Assembly (NCBI GenBank): GCA_040757295.1
Contig: JBFLXH010000008.1
Span: 1-64,000 of the forward strand
DNA length: 64,000 nucleotides
Source: JAGXSE01 sp040757295
Lineage (GTDB): Bacteria > Bacillota > PH28-bin88
Reading direction: 5' to 3'
The notes under the pieces were generated by a model. It searched no databases. It worked only from the letters and a program-made list of their open reading frames with translations, and was not told the origin of the DNA. This document shows, piece by piece, positions 49,805-58,520 of the stretch (position 1 is its first letter; each line of letters opens with the position of its first letter). A program made the position numbers and the translations under genes.

Positions 49805-50770
49805 CTACGCTACGGAACTAATCGTACTAGACATAACCACTCTGGTCCCTGCCGCACCTTCAAGCGCCGGCAGTACTTGATTGAGCGAGGCTATCACCGC
49901 GGCACGCCCACCTTTTTCGACAAAATCCGCCGCTGCCCGGACCTTCGGCGCCATGCTGCCAGAACCGAATTGACCTTCATCTAAGAATTGGTTAGCCTGA
50001 GCAACCGTTAGTTGATCCAGGTTTTGTTGCTGCGGCGTGCCATAATTGATGGCAACCTTTTCCACATCAGTCAAGATCATCAGCATGTCGGCGTTGATTT
50101 CCCTTGCCAACACCCCGGCAGCCACGTCCTTGTCGATGACAGCGTCTGTTCCGCCCAGTGCACCATCGGCCTTCCGCACCACCGGAATCCCGCCCCCACC
50201 CAGAGCAACAACTATACACCCGTTATCCACCAATTTGCGGATTACATCGATTTCTACAATGGCAACAGGTTTCGGGGAAGCCACTACCTTTCGCCAGCCG
50301 CGGCCACTGTCTTCTACCCACTTCTCTGTTCCTTCCTGCATAAAACGCGCAGCCTCTTCCCGGGAGAAAAAGGCTCCAATCGGCTTGGTAGGATTGACAA
50401 AGGCCGGATCTTCGGGTGCCACCCTCACCTGTGTCAGTACTGTAACCACCGGGCGAGGATACCCGACTTTCTCCAATTGGTTGCGCAGGCTCTGCTGAAG
50501 CATGTAGCCGATAAAACCCTGGCTCATGGCGCCGCACACACTGAGGGGCATTGGCGGAATCTTGTCCTGGGCCATAATATTTTGGGCTAAGATGTTTCCC
50601 ACTTGAGGCCCGTTTCCGTGGGTGAGCACCAGCCGGTAACCCCTCGAGACGAGCTGGGCAATTTGCACACAGCTGTTTTCCACATTTGCCAGCTGCTCCA
50701 CATAGGTTCCTTTTTGTTTTGGCTGTAGGATGGCGTTGCCCCCTAAAGCGATGACCAGTGTTTTAGACAC
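49805..50770 (-). CDS. Carbamate kinase
   Basis: Makes ATP from carbamoyl phosphate and ADP. 321 aa. IALGGNAIL and THGNGPQVGN at the N-terminus, VVALGGGGIPVV in the middle, and IDKDVAAGVLA and MLMILTDVEKV in the C-terminal half. It is the last gene of the purine island and would harvest the energy of the carbamoyl group released by the YgeW-type transferase, as yqeA does in E. coli. Confidence 0.95.
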   Translation of the reverse strand: MSKTLVIALGGNAILQPKQKGTYVEQLANVENSCVQIAQLVSRGYRLVLTHGNGPQVGNILAQNIMAQDKIPPMPLSVCGAMSQGFIGYMLQQSLRNQLEKVGYPRPVVTVLTQVRVAPEDPAFVNPTKPIGAFFSREEAARFMQEGTEKWVEDSGRGWRKVVASPKPVAIVEIDVIRKLVDNGCIVVALGGGGIPVVRKADGALGGTDAVIDKDVAAGVLAREINADMLMILTDVEKVAINYGTPQQQNLDQLTVAQANQFLDEGQFGSGSMAPKVRAAADFVEKGGRAAVIASLNQVLPALEGAAGTRVVMSSTISSVA

Positions 50771-50831
50771 GATAATCCCATCCTTATTGACATCTGCAAG
50801 ATTGATATGGGCAAGTTTTTTCCCACAGTGA

Positions 50832-51821
50832 TTATGGGCGTCCGCCCATGATCAAGGCCATCAGGGCCTTCTGGACATGAAGCCTGTTTTCCGCTTCGTC
50901 ATACACTACCGACTGAGGGCCGTCAATAACTTCATCAGTTACCTCTCTGCCGCGGTCAGCCGGCAGGGGGTGCATGTAAATTCCGTGGGGCTTGGTTAGG
51001 GACATCATCCTGCTGTCACAGCACCAACCGGGGTACTTGGAAATCAGGTCCAGTCCTTCCTGTTTATTTTGGGTGTAAACCAGCGGACCCCAGCTCTTCG
51101 GGATCACAATATCGGCGTCTTCAAAAGCTGCTTCCATTTCATGGACTATTTCAAATTTGGCTCCTGCTTCCTCAGCATTCTTTTTGGCCTGTTCTTCAAT
51201 TTCCGGCATCAGCTTAAATTCAGGCGGATAGGCTAGGGTAACGTCGATACCAAAGCGCGGCATCATCAGAATCAAGCTCTGGGGTACAGATAAAGGACGG
51301 ACGTAGTTGGGAGCAGAAGTCCAGGATACCCCTAATTTCAGGCCGCGGGTGTTTTTACCGAAACGTTCCCGGATGGTCATCAGATCTGCCAGGATCTGGC
51401 ACGGATGATAAATATCGCACTGCATATTAATGACAGGTACTTTGGCGTGCTGGGCTACTTCCCTGATGTACTGGTTGCCTTCCCGGTAGGCGCAGTGGCG
51501 GACAGCAATGGCGTGGCCAAATCTGCTTAGTACGTTGGCCGTGTCTTTGGCATTTTCTCCGTGGGATATTTGCAGTTTGTCCGGAGTCAGGTCATGGGCA
51601 TGGCCGCCCAATTGGGTCATTCCTGCTTCGAATGAGTTGCGGGTGCGGGTTGAATTGTCGAAAAAGATCATAAACAGGGTCTTATCCTGCAAAAGGCGAT
51701 GGGGAATGCCCAGGGCAAACTGTTTTTTCAGGTCTGCTGCTACATCAAATAACAGGTTAAGTTCTTCCAAAGTCCATTCCTGTTCGGTGATAAAATCTCT
51801 TCCTCTTAACATGCTATGCAT
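50832..51821 (-). CDS. YgeW-type carbamoyltransferase
   Basis: 329-aa aspartate/ornithine carbamoyltransferase superfamily member. Carbamoyl-phosphate site: DNSTRTRNSFE (STRTR). NMQCDIYHPCQILADL is the second signature; SAPNYVRPLSVPQSLI and RFGIDVTLAYPPEF match the knotted YgeW family rather than ornithine carbamoyltransferase. The C-terminal LPADRGREVTDEVIDGPQS closes the active site. It is shorter than E. coli YgeW (about 396). Expected to phosphorolyse a carbamoylated purine-breakdown product toward carbamoyl phosphate; the substrate is unknown. It lies between ygeY (20 bases) and arcC (61 bases). Confidence 0.82.
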   Translation of the reverse strand: MHSMLRGRDFITEQEWTLEELNLLFDVAADLKKQFALGIPHRLLQDKTLFMIFFDNSTRTRNSFEAGMTQLGGHAHDLTPDKLQISHGENAKDTANVLSRFGHAIAVRHCAYREGNQYIREVAQHAKVPVINMQCDIYHPCQILADLMTIRERFGKNTRGLKLGVSWTSAPNYVRPLSVPQSLILMMPRFGIDVTLAYPPEFKLMPEIEEQAKKNAEEAGAKFEIVHEMEAAFEDADIVIPKSWGPLVYTQNKQEGLDLISKYPGWCCDSRMMSLTKPHGIYMHPLPADRGREVTDEVIDGPQSVVYDEAENRLHVQKALMALIMGGRP

Positions 51822-51841
51822 ATTGATGGTCTCCTTCCGCT

Positions 51842-53065
51842 TCAGTTATTTTTTGTTGACAGTTTTGTTGCCAAAACACCGGGGAACAAGGCATAAAACA
51901 TGGTGGCTTTCAGCAGGTGGTCTAACGAAACCTGATCGTTTACGGTATGGGCCCATTTTTCTTCACTGGGCCCAAAACCGATGGTGGGTATACCCAGTTT
52001 TCCCATGAGGGAACTCCCGTCCGTCCCGAAAGTCCATTTATCAATCAGAGGTTTTTGCCCAAACAGGATTTCGGCCGTAGTGGCACCGCTTTGGACCAGC
52101 ACATGGTCTTCGTCCAGCACCCAGGTGGGGAAATACTTTTCCGTACATTTGGTATAACCGGTCCAGCTAGGGTCTTCATAATAAAGCATTTCGATCTGGG
52201 CCTGGTCTGCACCGGGCAGAGACTTGATTTCGTTAAAGCAGGTCTCCTTGGTTTCTCCCACGGTGGTCCGCCGGTCAATATAAATAGTGCATTCATCGGG
52301 TACCACATTTAATGAGCCAGTCTTGCACTCGATCTTGGTAACCGCTATACTCCCTTTACCCAAAAAGGGGTCGTCTTTTAATTTGCCCTGGAGATCTTCG
52401 ATCCCCTTGATTATGGGCTGCATTTTGTAGACGGCGTTTTCTCCCCGCTCAGGGGCGCTGGCATGGCAGGATACTCCTTTAGTAACTACCTTAAACTCGA
52501 TCCTGCCCCGGTGGCCCCGGTAGATAGCCAGGTTGGTGCACTCGCCCAGGACTACATAATCTGGGACCACTCCCTCTTTTTCGATCATTTCCTTTACAGC
52601 CCAGCCATCACAGGACTCTTCTTCCACCACCCCCACAACATAGAGTGTGTAATCATTAGCCAGGCCAAGGTCCTTGATAATCCGCGCAGCGTAAACCATG
52701 GTCACAATCGCCGCCTTATTATCGGAAGCCCCCCGGCCGTAGATAATGCCATCCTCAAATTTCCCCGCAAAGGGATCAAAGGCCCAGGCCTTTGGATCGG
52801 CAATGCCTACTGTATCAATATGGGAGTCATACAGGATCTTTACCGGGCCGTTTCCAACCCGCCCAATCACGTTGCCAATGGGATCGATGCGCACCTCGTC
52901 AAAGCCGTTAAGCCGCATTTCTTCCGCAATGCGTTCGACAACAGCTTTTTCTTGACAGCTGACACTTGGGATGGCGATAACGTCCCGCATGAACTTGACT
53001 ATTTCCTTTTCATACCCCTTTACCCTGGCCTTGATTTGATCAATTAATACTTGGTCCACGTGCAT
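51842..53065 (-). CDS. YgeY-type M20 family hydrolase
   Basis: 407 aa zinc-dependent amidohydrolase/peptidase family M20. Metal ligands: YDSHIDTVG, GRGASDNKAA, VVEEESCDG, and a late His in KWAHTVNDQ. GHRGRIEFKVVTKGVSCHASAPERG is the dimerisation-domain signature. The closest known match by pattern is YgeY, linked to selenium-dependent molybdenum hydroxylase clusters and to anaerobic purine breakdown. First gene of the ygeY-ygeW-arcC unit with its own promoter. Confidence 0.87.
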   Translation of the reverse strand: MHVDQVLIDQIKARVKGYEKEIVKFMRDVIAIPSVSCQEKAVVERIAEEMRLNGFDEVRIDPIGNVIGRVGNGPVKILYDSHIDTVGIADPKAWAFDPFAGKFEDGIIYGRGASDNKAAIVTMVYAARIIKDLGLANDYTLYVVGVVEEESCDGWAVKEMIEKEGVVPDYVVLGECTNLAIYRGHRGRIEFKVVTKGVSCHASAPERGENAVYKMQPIIKGIEDLQGKLKDDPFLGKGSIAVTKIECKTGSLNVVPDECTIYIDRRTTVGETKETCFNEIKSLPGADQAQIEMLYYEDPSWTGYTKCTEKYFPTWVLDEDHVLVQSGATTAEILFGQKPLIDKWTFGTDGSSLMGKLGIPTIGFGPSEEKWAHTVNDQVSLDHLLKATMFYALFPGVLATKLSTKNN

Positions 53066-53349
53066 CCCCCTAATCGCTTGAATGTCCAGGCTGGTCTCTC
53101 TATGTATAGATGTCTAACAAGCTAAGCTTTAAAAAAACAACTCCGAACAAGCCCCGTGTTTTATGCTACTTAAATTATTTAATTTTATCATACATGATAA
53201 TCAGATTATTGACAATACGCGGCCGGAGTATTTTGCATAAAAACCCAGGGGCCTCCTGCACAGCTTTTTAATTGTTTTAACCAGTAATCATCATAAGCCC
53301 TATCGCCTCCTTTGCTTGCTTAACCTTAATCAGCCTGCAACAAGGTTTA
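53066..53349. other. Intergenic before ygeY
   Basis: Holds the ygeY promoter with an embedded palindrome (53187-53215). A weak CAGG/CCTG hairpin followed by GGTTTTT on the minus strand near 53245 might end the upstream transcript. No gene. Confidence 0.5.
53187..53215 (-). promoter_or_regulatory. ygeY promoter with palindromic spacer
   Basis: TTGTCA (53210-53215), 17-base spacer, TATGAT (53187-53192). The spacer contains the perfect palindrome ATAATC-A-GATTAT (53197-53209, plus strand), a good operator candidate because a bound repressor would block polymerase. Confidence 0.75.
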
Positions 53350-54723
53350 TTATTGAAAGGTTCCCGGCCCCGCAGGTATAAAAGCCCCTCCTCCTTGCGC
53401 ACCGGAAAACCTGCCGTCTGAGTAAATAACCCGCCCTCTTAGAATGGTGGTTACCGGATACCCCTTCACCTGCCACCCCTCAAAGGGTGTATACCCGGCA
53501 GCAGAGTGGAGGTGCTGGGCAGAGATGGTCACCTCCTGATAGGGGTCCAGGATGACCATATCGGCATCACTGCCTGGCGCCAAGACGCCCTTTTGGGGGT
53601 AAAGGCCAAAGATGCGAGCAGGATTACCTGCCAGCAGGCCGACCAGCTCACCCAAGGTGATGCGGCCCTTCCCCACTCCCTCGGAATACATGAGAGGTAA
53701 GAGGGTTTCAGACCCGGGAATGCCGGGCAGGGTATCAAGACAAGTCGCTGCCGCCTGCTTTTGCTCCCGGGTATAGGAGCAGTGATCGGTCGCGACCACC
53801 TGCAGTGCGCCGGAGGATAGCCCCGCCCACAAGGCGTCAATATCTTCCTGCCGTCTTAAAGGGGGTGACATGATATATTGTTGCGCCTCCGGCGACTGGT
53901 ACTTCTCCTGGGTTAATAACAGGTAGTGGGGACAGGTTTCACCCATCACCCGCATGCCCTCTTGCCGCGCCTGGCCAATAGCCCGGCAGCCCTCGCCGCT
54001 GGATACGTGGACAAAATAAAGCGGGCACCGCTGTGCAGCAGCAGCGCTAACCAGCCATTTGATAGCCTGGACTTCAGCCTCCACCGGGCGGCTGGCGGGA
54101 TGATACCTCGGGGCCAACATACCTCCCTCGTGCAACCGCCGCTGGGCCCTTTGAATAACGTCATCGTCTTCGGCATGTACCGTCACCAAAACGCCCAAGT
54201 CCCTGGCGCTTTTCAAGAGACGCAGGAGGTCCGGGACATCAATCTTTAAGCTTTTGTATGTAGTGAAAACCTTGCAGCTGCTAATGCCCTGGTCGAGGAG
54301 AGCCTTCAACTCCGCCGCCTGGCCTTCCCTAAACCGCGGGATGACCATGTGCAGAGAAAAATCAATGGCTATGCTTCCCTCAGCCTCCTGGCGCCGCTTG
54401 TTGGCGGCCTCCAGCAAGGACTCTCCCGGTAAGGGCTCGGCATAATCGATGATAGTGGTGACCCCACCGCATGCCGCACTGGCGCTCCCCTGGAAAAAGT
54501 CGTCAGCCGTCCTGTTCCCCCCGGCGGATACCATCCCATAATGGGTATGAACGTCAATCACCCCCGGCAAGACCAACATGCCATGGGCATCGATCACCCG
54601 CATCCCCGGGACCGGCAAAATACAGTCACTTAGCCTGATAATCTTGCCATTTTGGACGAGCACATCCGCCTTCTGTTGACCGGTTTCGTTTACGATGGTA
54701 CCTCCCCGCACCAGCAAATCCAT
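53350..54723 (-). CDS. Dihydropyrimidinase / hydantoinase
   Basis: 457-aa cyclic amidohydrolase. Metal ligands: VIDVHTHYG, the carboxylated-lysine region SSCKVFTTYK, VTVHAED, FVHVSSGEG and ATDHCSYT. It hydrolyses cyclic ureides (dihydropyrimidine or hydantoin rings). By position it corresponds to HyuA/YgeZ of purine clusters. The start at 54723 has GGGGGC 6 bases upstream; 54747 is possible. It is 36 bases behind the PLP-enzyme gene, in the same unit. Confidence 0.92.
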   Translation of the reverse strand: MDLLVRGGTIVNETGQQKADVLVQNGKIIRLSDCILPVPGMRVIDAHGMLVLPGVIDVHTHYGMVSAGGNRTADDFFQGSASAACGGVTTIIDYAEPLPGESLLEAANKRRQEAEGSIAIDFSLHMVIPRFREGQAAELKALLDQGISSCKVFTTYKSLKIDVPDLLRLLKSARDLGVLVTVHAEDDDVIQRAQRRLHEGGMLAPRYHPASRPVEAEVQAIKWLVSAAAAQRCPLYFVHVSSGEGCRAIGQARQEGMRVMGETCPHYLLLTQEKYQSPEAQQYIMSPPLRRQEDIDALWAGLSSGALQVVATDHCSYTREQKQAAATCLDTLPGIPGSETLLPLMYSEGVGKGRITLGELVGLLAGNPARIFGLYPQKGVLAPGSDADMVILDPYQEVTISAQHLHSAAGYTPFEGWQVKGYPVTTILRGRVIYSDGRFSGAQGGGAFIPAGPGTFQ

Positions 54724-54759
54724 TTCCCAGCCCCCTATCGACATCAAGGATAGCCTTGA

Positions 54760-56001
54760 TCAATTCACGCTACCTTTTTCTAACATTGCCAGCAACTGGT
54801 TAATGTCCGGCTGTACCCGTAATGGTTCGCCGGCGGCTTTAATGCCGTTAGCAACGTCTTTCAGGCCGTTCCCGGTGATACAAACCACTACCGTTTCCTG
54901 CCGCCGGATTACCTTTTGGTCCGCCAGCTTCTGCAAACCTGCCAGACCGGTTACCCCTGCCGGCTCGCCGAAAACACCGGAGGTTTTCCCCAAAAGCCGC
55001 ATGGCTGCGAGAATTTCCTCATCACTCACGTTAACCATGGTACCCCCGGAATCCCTCACCGCCCGGAGAGCCTTGTCCGGGTTGCGCGGGACACCCACGG
55101 CAATGCTGTCAGCCAGGGTATTCTCCTCCATTGGTTCCAGGGGGTTTCCGCTGTGAAAGGCTTTACTGATTGGGCAACACCCCTCGGCTTGCACCCCCAC
55201 CATTTTGGGCAACCTGTCGATAAGGCCCGTATGGTACAGGTCCACGAAACCCTTCCACGCCCCCGCAATGGTGCAACCGTCTCCTACGGAAAAGACCACC
55301 CAGTCCGGTACGTTCCATGCCAATTGTTCGCAGATTTCCAGGGTAACGGTCTTTTTACCTTCCACCAGGTATGGGTTGATGGCTGCGTTACGGTTGTACC
55401 AGCCGCAAAGGTCGATCGCCCTGGCTGAAAGCTCAAAGGCTTCCTGGTAGCTACCCTGCACGCTGATTACTTTGGCGCCGAAAATAAGTAATTGGGCCAC
55501 CTTCCCCTGGGGAGCCCTGGCGGGGACGAAAATATAGGCTTGCATCCCCACGGCGGCAGCGTTTCCCGCCAGGGAAGACGCGGCATTGCCGGTAGAAGCA
55601 CAGGCCACGGTTTGGGCTCCGGCTTCCGCCGCCTTGACCACCGCAATGGCGGAGGCCCTGTCCTTGAGGGAAGCGGTGGGATTAAGGCCGTCGTCTTTGA
55701 TGAACAGCGAGTCTAACCCCAGGGACCGGCCCAGGGCGGCAGCCCTGTACAGAGGGGACCAGCCGACTCTTAATGGTGGCCTGGGAGTTGCAGGGTCTAC
55801 AGGTAGGAATGGCAGGTAGCGCCACATGGAATACTCCCGCGACGATTGAAAATAGTCCCTGTTCACCTGCCGGGCAATGCAGTCGTAATCATATACCACC
55901 TCCAGCAAACCGGAACAGGCTTGACATGTGTACGTATCGGGCAGTGGAGGATATTGCCGGCCACATTGGAGGCATTCTAAGTACTTGACCTGTTGCAACA
56001 C
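54760..56001 (-). CDS. Threonine-synthase-like PLP enzyme (fold type II)
   Basis: 413 aa. N-terminal zinc-ribbon-like pair (CLQCGRQ, CQACSG) as in ThrC, the PLP lysine in NPTASLKDRAS (about residue 112), phosphate-binding glycine loop ASTGNAASS, and VSVGDGCTIAG. Threonine synthases have SFKDRG at the lysine; here it is SLKDRA. The gene lies inside the purine/hydantoin island, not with homoserine genes, so it is probably not a biosynthetic ThrC. In other such islands a fold-II 2,3-diaminopropionate ammonia-lyase (YgeX) holds this place. GTG start at 56001 after AAGGGTG. Confidence 0.85.
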   Translation of the reverse strand: MLQQVKYLECLQCGRQYPPLPDTYTCQACSGLLEVVYDYDCIARQVNRDYFQSSREYSMWRYLPFLPVDPATPRPPLRVGWSPLYRAAALGRSLGLDSLFIKDDGLNPTASLKDRASAIAVVKAAEAGAQTVACASTGNAASSLAGNAAAVGMQAYIFVPARAPQGKVAQLLIFGAKVISVQGSYQEAFELSARAIDLCGWYNRNAAINPYLVEGKKTVTLEICEQLAWNVPDWVVFSVGDGCTIAGAWKGFVDLYHTGLIDRLPKMVGVQAEGCCPISKAFHSGNPLEPMEENTLADSIAVGVPRNPDKALRAVRDSGGTMVNVSDEEILAAMRLLGKTSGVFGEPAGVTGLAGLQKLADQKVIRRQETVVVCITGNGLKDVANGIKAAGEPLRVQPDINQLLAMLEKGSVN

Positions 56002-56073
56002 TGTTCACCCTTCTTAACACAAGTTAGCTGGCCTGGCAGGCATCCCTGCCGGTGTTCAGCTTTCGTTAAATAT

Positions 56074-56102
56074 ATTATAGAACGTTTAATGTTATTTAAC
56101 AA
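56074..56102 (-). promoter_or_regulatory. Promoter of the PLP enzyme-hydantoinase unit
   Basis: TTGTTA (56097-56102), 17-base spacer, TATAAT (56074-56079) on the minus strand, 73 bases before the GTG start. Confidence 0.8.
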
Positions 56103-56175
56103 GGGGTATTCTACTGCACCCCGGAGGTGTCCCGCCTCATTTTTACCGGAGATCTTACCGGACCTCAGGCATGAG

Positions 56176-57498
56176 TTAAATACCGGCTTGCTGCCGCAGG
56201 CGGGCGACCGCCCGGTTGCACTGAAGCCGAACGTCTGCTGCCTTGATGGTGGTCAAGGCGCCGTTTTTCCAAACCCACTTGCCGTCAACCATGGTGGCTA
56301 CGACATCTGAGCTCTTTAATTGGTAGACCAGTTGCGCATAAATATCGGTTTCCTCCGCCGGGGCGTTGTGCAAGCCTGTCAAGGCTACCACTGCCAGGTC
56401 GGCCTTTTTCCCCACTTCCACGCTTCCCAGCAGGTCTTCCATCCCCATGGCCCTTGCGCCGCCCAGGGTAGCCATCTCAAACACCCTGGCCGCCGGCATG
56501 GCAGTAGGACCGTGGATTGGTTTCTGCATCAGGGCTGCTAACCGCATCTCCTGAAACATGTCCAGGTTATTGTTGCACGGTGCTCCATCGGCAGCAATGG
56601 AAACGTGGATGTTATTGGCCAGCATCTCGGGGACGGGAGCGATACCCGAACCCAGTTTCATGTTGGAGGAGGGACAGTGGACCACCCTGGTCCCGCTTTT
56701 AGACAAGATCTGCATCTCCCGGGCGTCCAGGTGAATTCCGTGGGCCAGGATCAAATCCGGTCCGGTCAAGCCTAGGTGGTCCAGGTAAACGAGATTGCGC
56801 ATGCCCCGCTCCCTTTCCACCAGTTTAATCTCCCCGCGGTTCTCTGAGGCGTGGGTATGTACTTTCACCCCGTAGTGACGGGACAGCTTCCGCACCTCGA
56901 CCAACAGCTCCTCAGTGCAGGACACCACAAAACGGGGCGAAAAGGCATACTGGATGCGTCCACCCGCGCTACCATGCCATTTCTCCAACAGGCGCACGCT
57001 CTCCCGCAGGGAAGTCTCCGTGTCTTCCCGCAAGGTGGGAGGTACGTTCTCCCCCCAGTCCATCATCACCTTGCCGGTGATGGCCCGCATGCCGCAGTCG
57101 GCAATGGCCTGGATGGCCGCCTCGGTATGGTGTACCGTCTCCATATCAACGATGGCGGTAGTACCCCCTTGAAAAAGCTCACCACACCCCAACAAGGCCG
57201 AATAGTAGATAGATTCGGCATCATGGGCACCCTCCAGCGGCCAGATGCGCAACTTCAACCAATCCAACAACTCCATGTCATCGGCCCATCCCCGAAAAAG
57301 GGTCTGGCAAAGGTGAATGTGGGGCTGAATGAGGCCGGGGATTAAAGCATGCCCTCCGGCATCGATCACCTGGTCCGCCTGTTCCCTGTGGCTGCCTACC
57401 TCGGCAATGCGGTCGTTTTCCACATATACGTTGCCGGAAAAGACTTCCCGCTTTTGGTTCATGGTGACGACAAGGGCGTTTTTAATCAGGATGCTCAA
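56176..57498 (-). CDS. Amidohydrolase-family deaminase (MtaD/DadD or SsnA-like)
   Basis: 440 aa metal-dependent deaminase. Ligands: IQPHIHLCQT, VHTHASENRGE, LAHGIHLD and AADGAPCNNN. The overall pattern resembles 5-methylthioadenosine/S-adenosylhomocysteine or 5'-deoxyadenosine deaminases; SsnA and guanine deaminases are in the same superfamily. In this island a purine or purine-nucleoside substrate is most likely. Stop of the split Mo-hydroxylase overlaps its start by 4 bases, so it is translated as part of the same operon. Confidence 0.85.
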   Translation of the reverse strand: MSILIKNALVVTMNQKREVFSGNVYVENDRIAEVGSHREQADQVIDAGGHALIPGLIQPHIHLCQTLFRGWADDMELLDWLKLRIWPLEGAHDAESIYYSALLGCGELFQGGTTAIVDMETVHHTEAAIQAIADCGMRAITGKVMMDWGENVPPTLREDTETSLRESVRLLEKWHGSAGGRIQYAFSPRFVVSCTEELLVEVRKLSRHYGVKVHTHASENRGEIKLVERERGMRNLVYLDHLGLTGPDLILAHGIHLDAREMQILSKSGTRVVHCPSSNMKLGSGIAPVPEMLANNIHVSIAADGAPCNNNLDMFQEMRLAALMQKPIHGPTAMPAARVFEMATLGGARAMGMEDLLGSVEVGKKADLAVVALTGLHNAPAEETDIYAQLVYQLKSSDVVATMVDGKWVWKNGALTTIKAADVRLQCNRAVARLRQQAGI

Positions 57499-58502
57499 CG
57501 GGCCTCACCTCGGTTCTGTTTGAATCTCAAGGCTTGCAGGATTTTTTCCGGTGTGGCGGGCAATTCAGTTATCCTCACACCAACAGCGTTGTAAATGGCG
57601 TTTAATATCGCCGGAGCTGCAGGTATCAAAGCCGGTTCACCTATCCCTTTGGCCCCGTAAGGCCCGCTGGGCTCTGCTGCTTCTACAATAATTGTTTCTA
57701 CCGCCGGAGCATCCATCACGGTTGGAATAAGGTATTTGGCGAAAGAGGGGTTCTGCATCCGCCCCCTGTCCAGGTTAACCTCTTCCATCAAGGCATAACC
57801 CATTCCCTGTACCACGCCGCCCGCTACCTGACCCTCCACACCGGCCCGGTTAATGGCCCGGCCTACGTCGTGGGCGGCAACCACCCGCAACACCTCTACC
57901 CGTCCAGTATCCGTATCTACCTCCACCTCCGCGATGTGAGTGGCAAAGGCATAGGGCCAGTAGGGAGCTCCCTGCCCGGTTTCCGGATCCAACTGGGTTG
58001 TATGGGCGATGAAGGTCCCATCACCCACCGGCTGCCAGCCCTCCGCCCAAGCCCGGACAGCCAGTTCCTGGAGGGCAATTCTCTTGGCAGGGAAACCCTT
58101 CACCTGGACAGAACCATCCCTTACCACCAGACCGTCCGCGGTATTGACGCCCAGTTCCTGCTGAGCTATTTGCAGCAATGGTCTTAAGGCTTCCGCTGCC
58201 GCCAGGCGCACGGCATTGCCGGTGTTATAGGTCTGGCGGGTGGCGGCAGTGGTCCCGGTATCGGGAGTAGTATCGGTGTCACCAGTGATTACGGTCACGT
58301 CCTTGACCCGGAGGCCGAGCACCTCGGCAGCAATCATAGCGAAAACGGTACTGGAACCCTGGCCGCAATCCACTGCCCCGGTCCGCACTGTCGCCGTACC
58401 GTTTGGGTGTATTTCCACAAAGGCCCGGGAGACGTCGGGGAAACCGTTGCCATAACCAGTGCCATAAAAGATGGATGCCATGCCCACGCCCCGTTTTTTC
58501 AC
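57495..58502 (-). CDS. Molybdenum hydroxylase (xanthine dehydrogenase type), Mo subunit, C-terminal half
   Basis: 335 aa. FYGTGYGNGF, DCGQGSSTVFAMIAAEVLG and TAATRQTYNTGNAV bind the molybdopterin cofactor. The catalytic Glu lies in YGAKGIGEPAL near the C-terminus. GTG at 58502 has AAGGAGGG 7 bases upstream. It is in the same frame as the preceding ORF and separated from it by one TAG and six sense codons. Together the halves (424 + 335) match a normal 760-residue XdhA-type subunit. The same division is known from nicotinate dehydrogenase of Eubacterium barkeri (NdhL 50 kDa, NdhM 37 kDa). Confidence 0.9.
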   Translation of the reverse strand: MKKRGVGMASIFYGTGYGNGFPDVSRAFVEIHPNGTATVRTGAVDCGQGSSTVFAMIAAEVLGLRVKDVTVITGDTDTTPDTGTTAATRQTYNTGNAVRLAAAEALRPLLQIAQQELGVNTADGLVVRDGSVQVKGFPAKRIALQELAVRAWAEGWQPVGDGTFIAHTTQLDPETGQGAPYWPYAFATHIAEVEVDTDTGRVEVLRVVAAHDVGRAINRAGVEGQVAGGVVQGMGYALMEEVNLDRGRMQNPSFAKYLIPTVMDAPAVETIIVEAAEPSGPYGAKGIGEPALIPAAPAILNAIYNAVGVRITELPATPEKILQALRFKQNRGEAR

Positions 58503-58520
58503 CGTTTCTCCCTCCTTTTC

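Noticed and set aside
50832..51821. Ordinary ornithine carbamoyltransferase of an arginine deiminase operon with arcC
   Set aside because: No arcA is present, and the SVPQ region, RFGIDVTLAYPPE and neighbours match the YgeW type.
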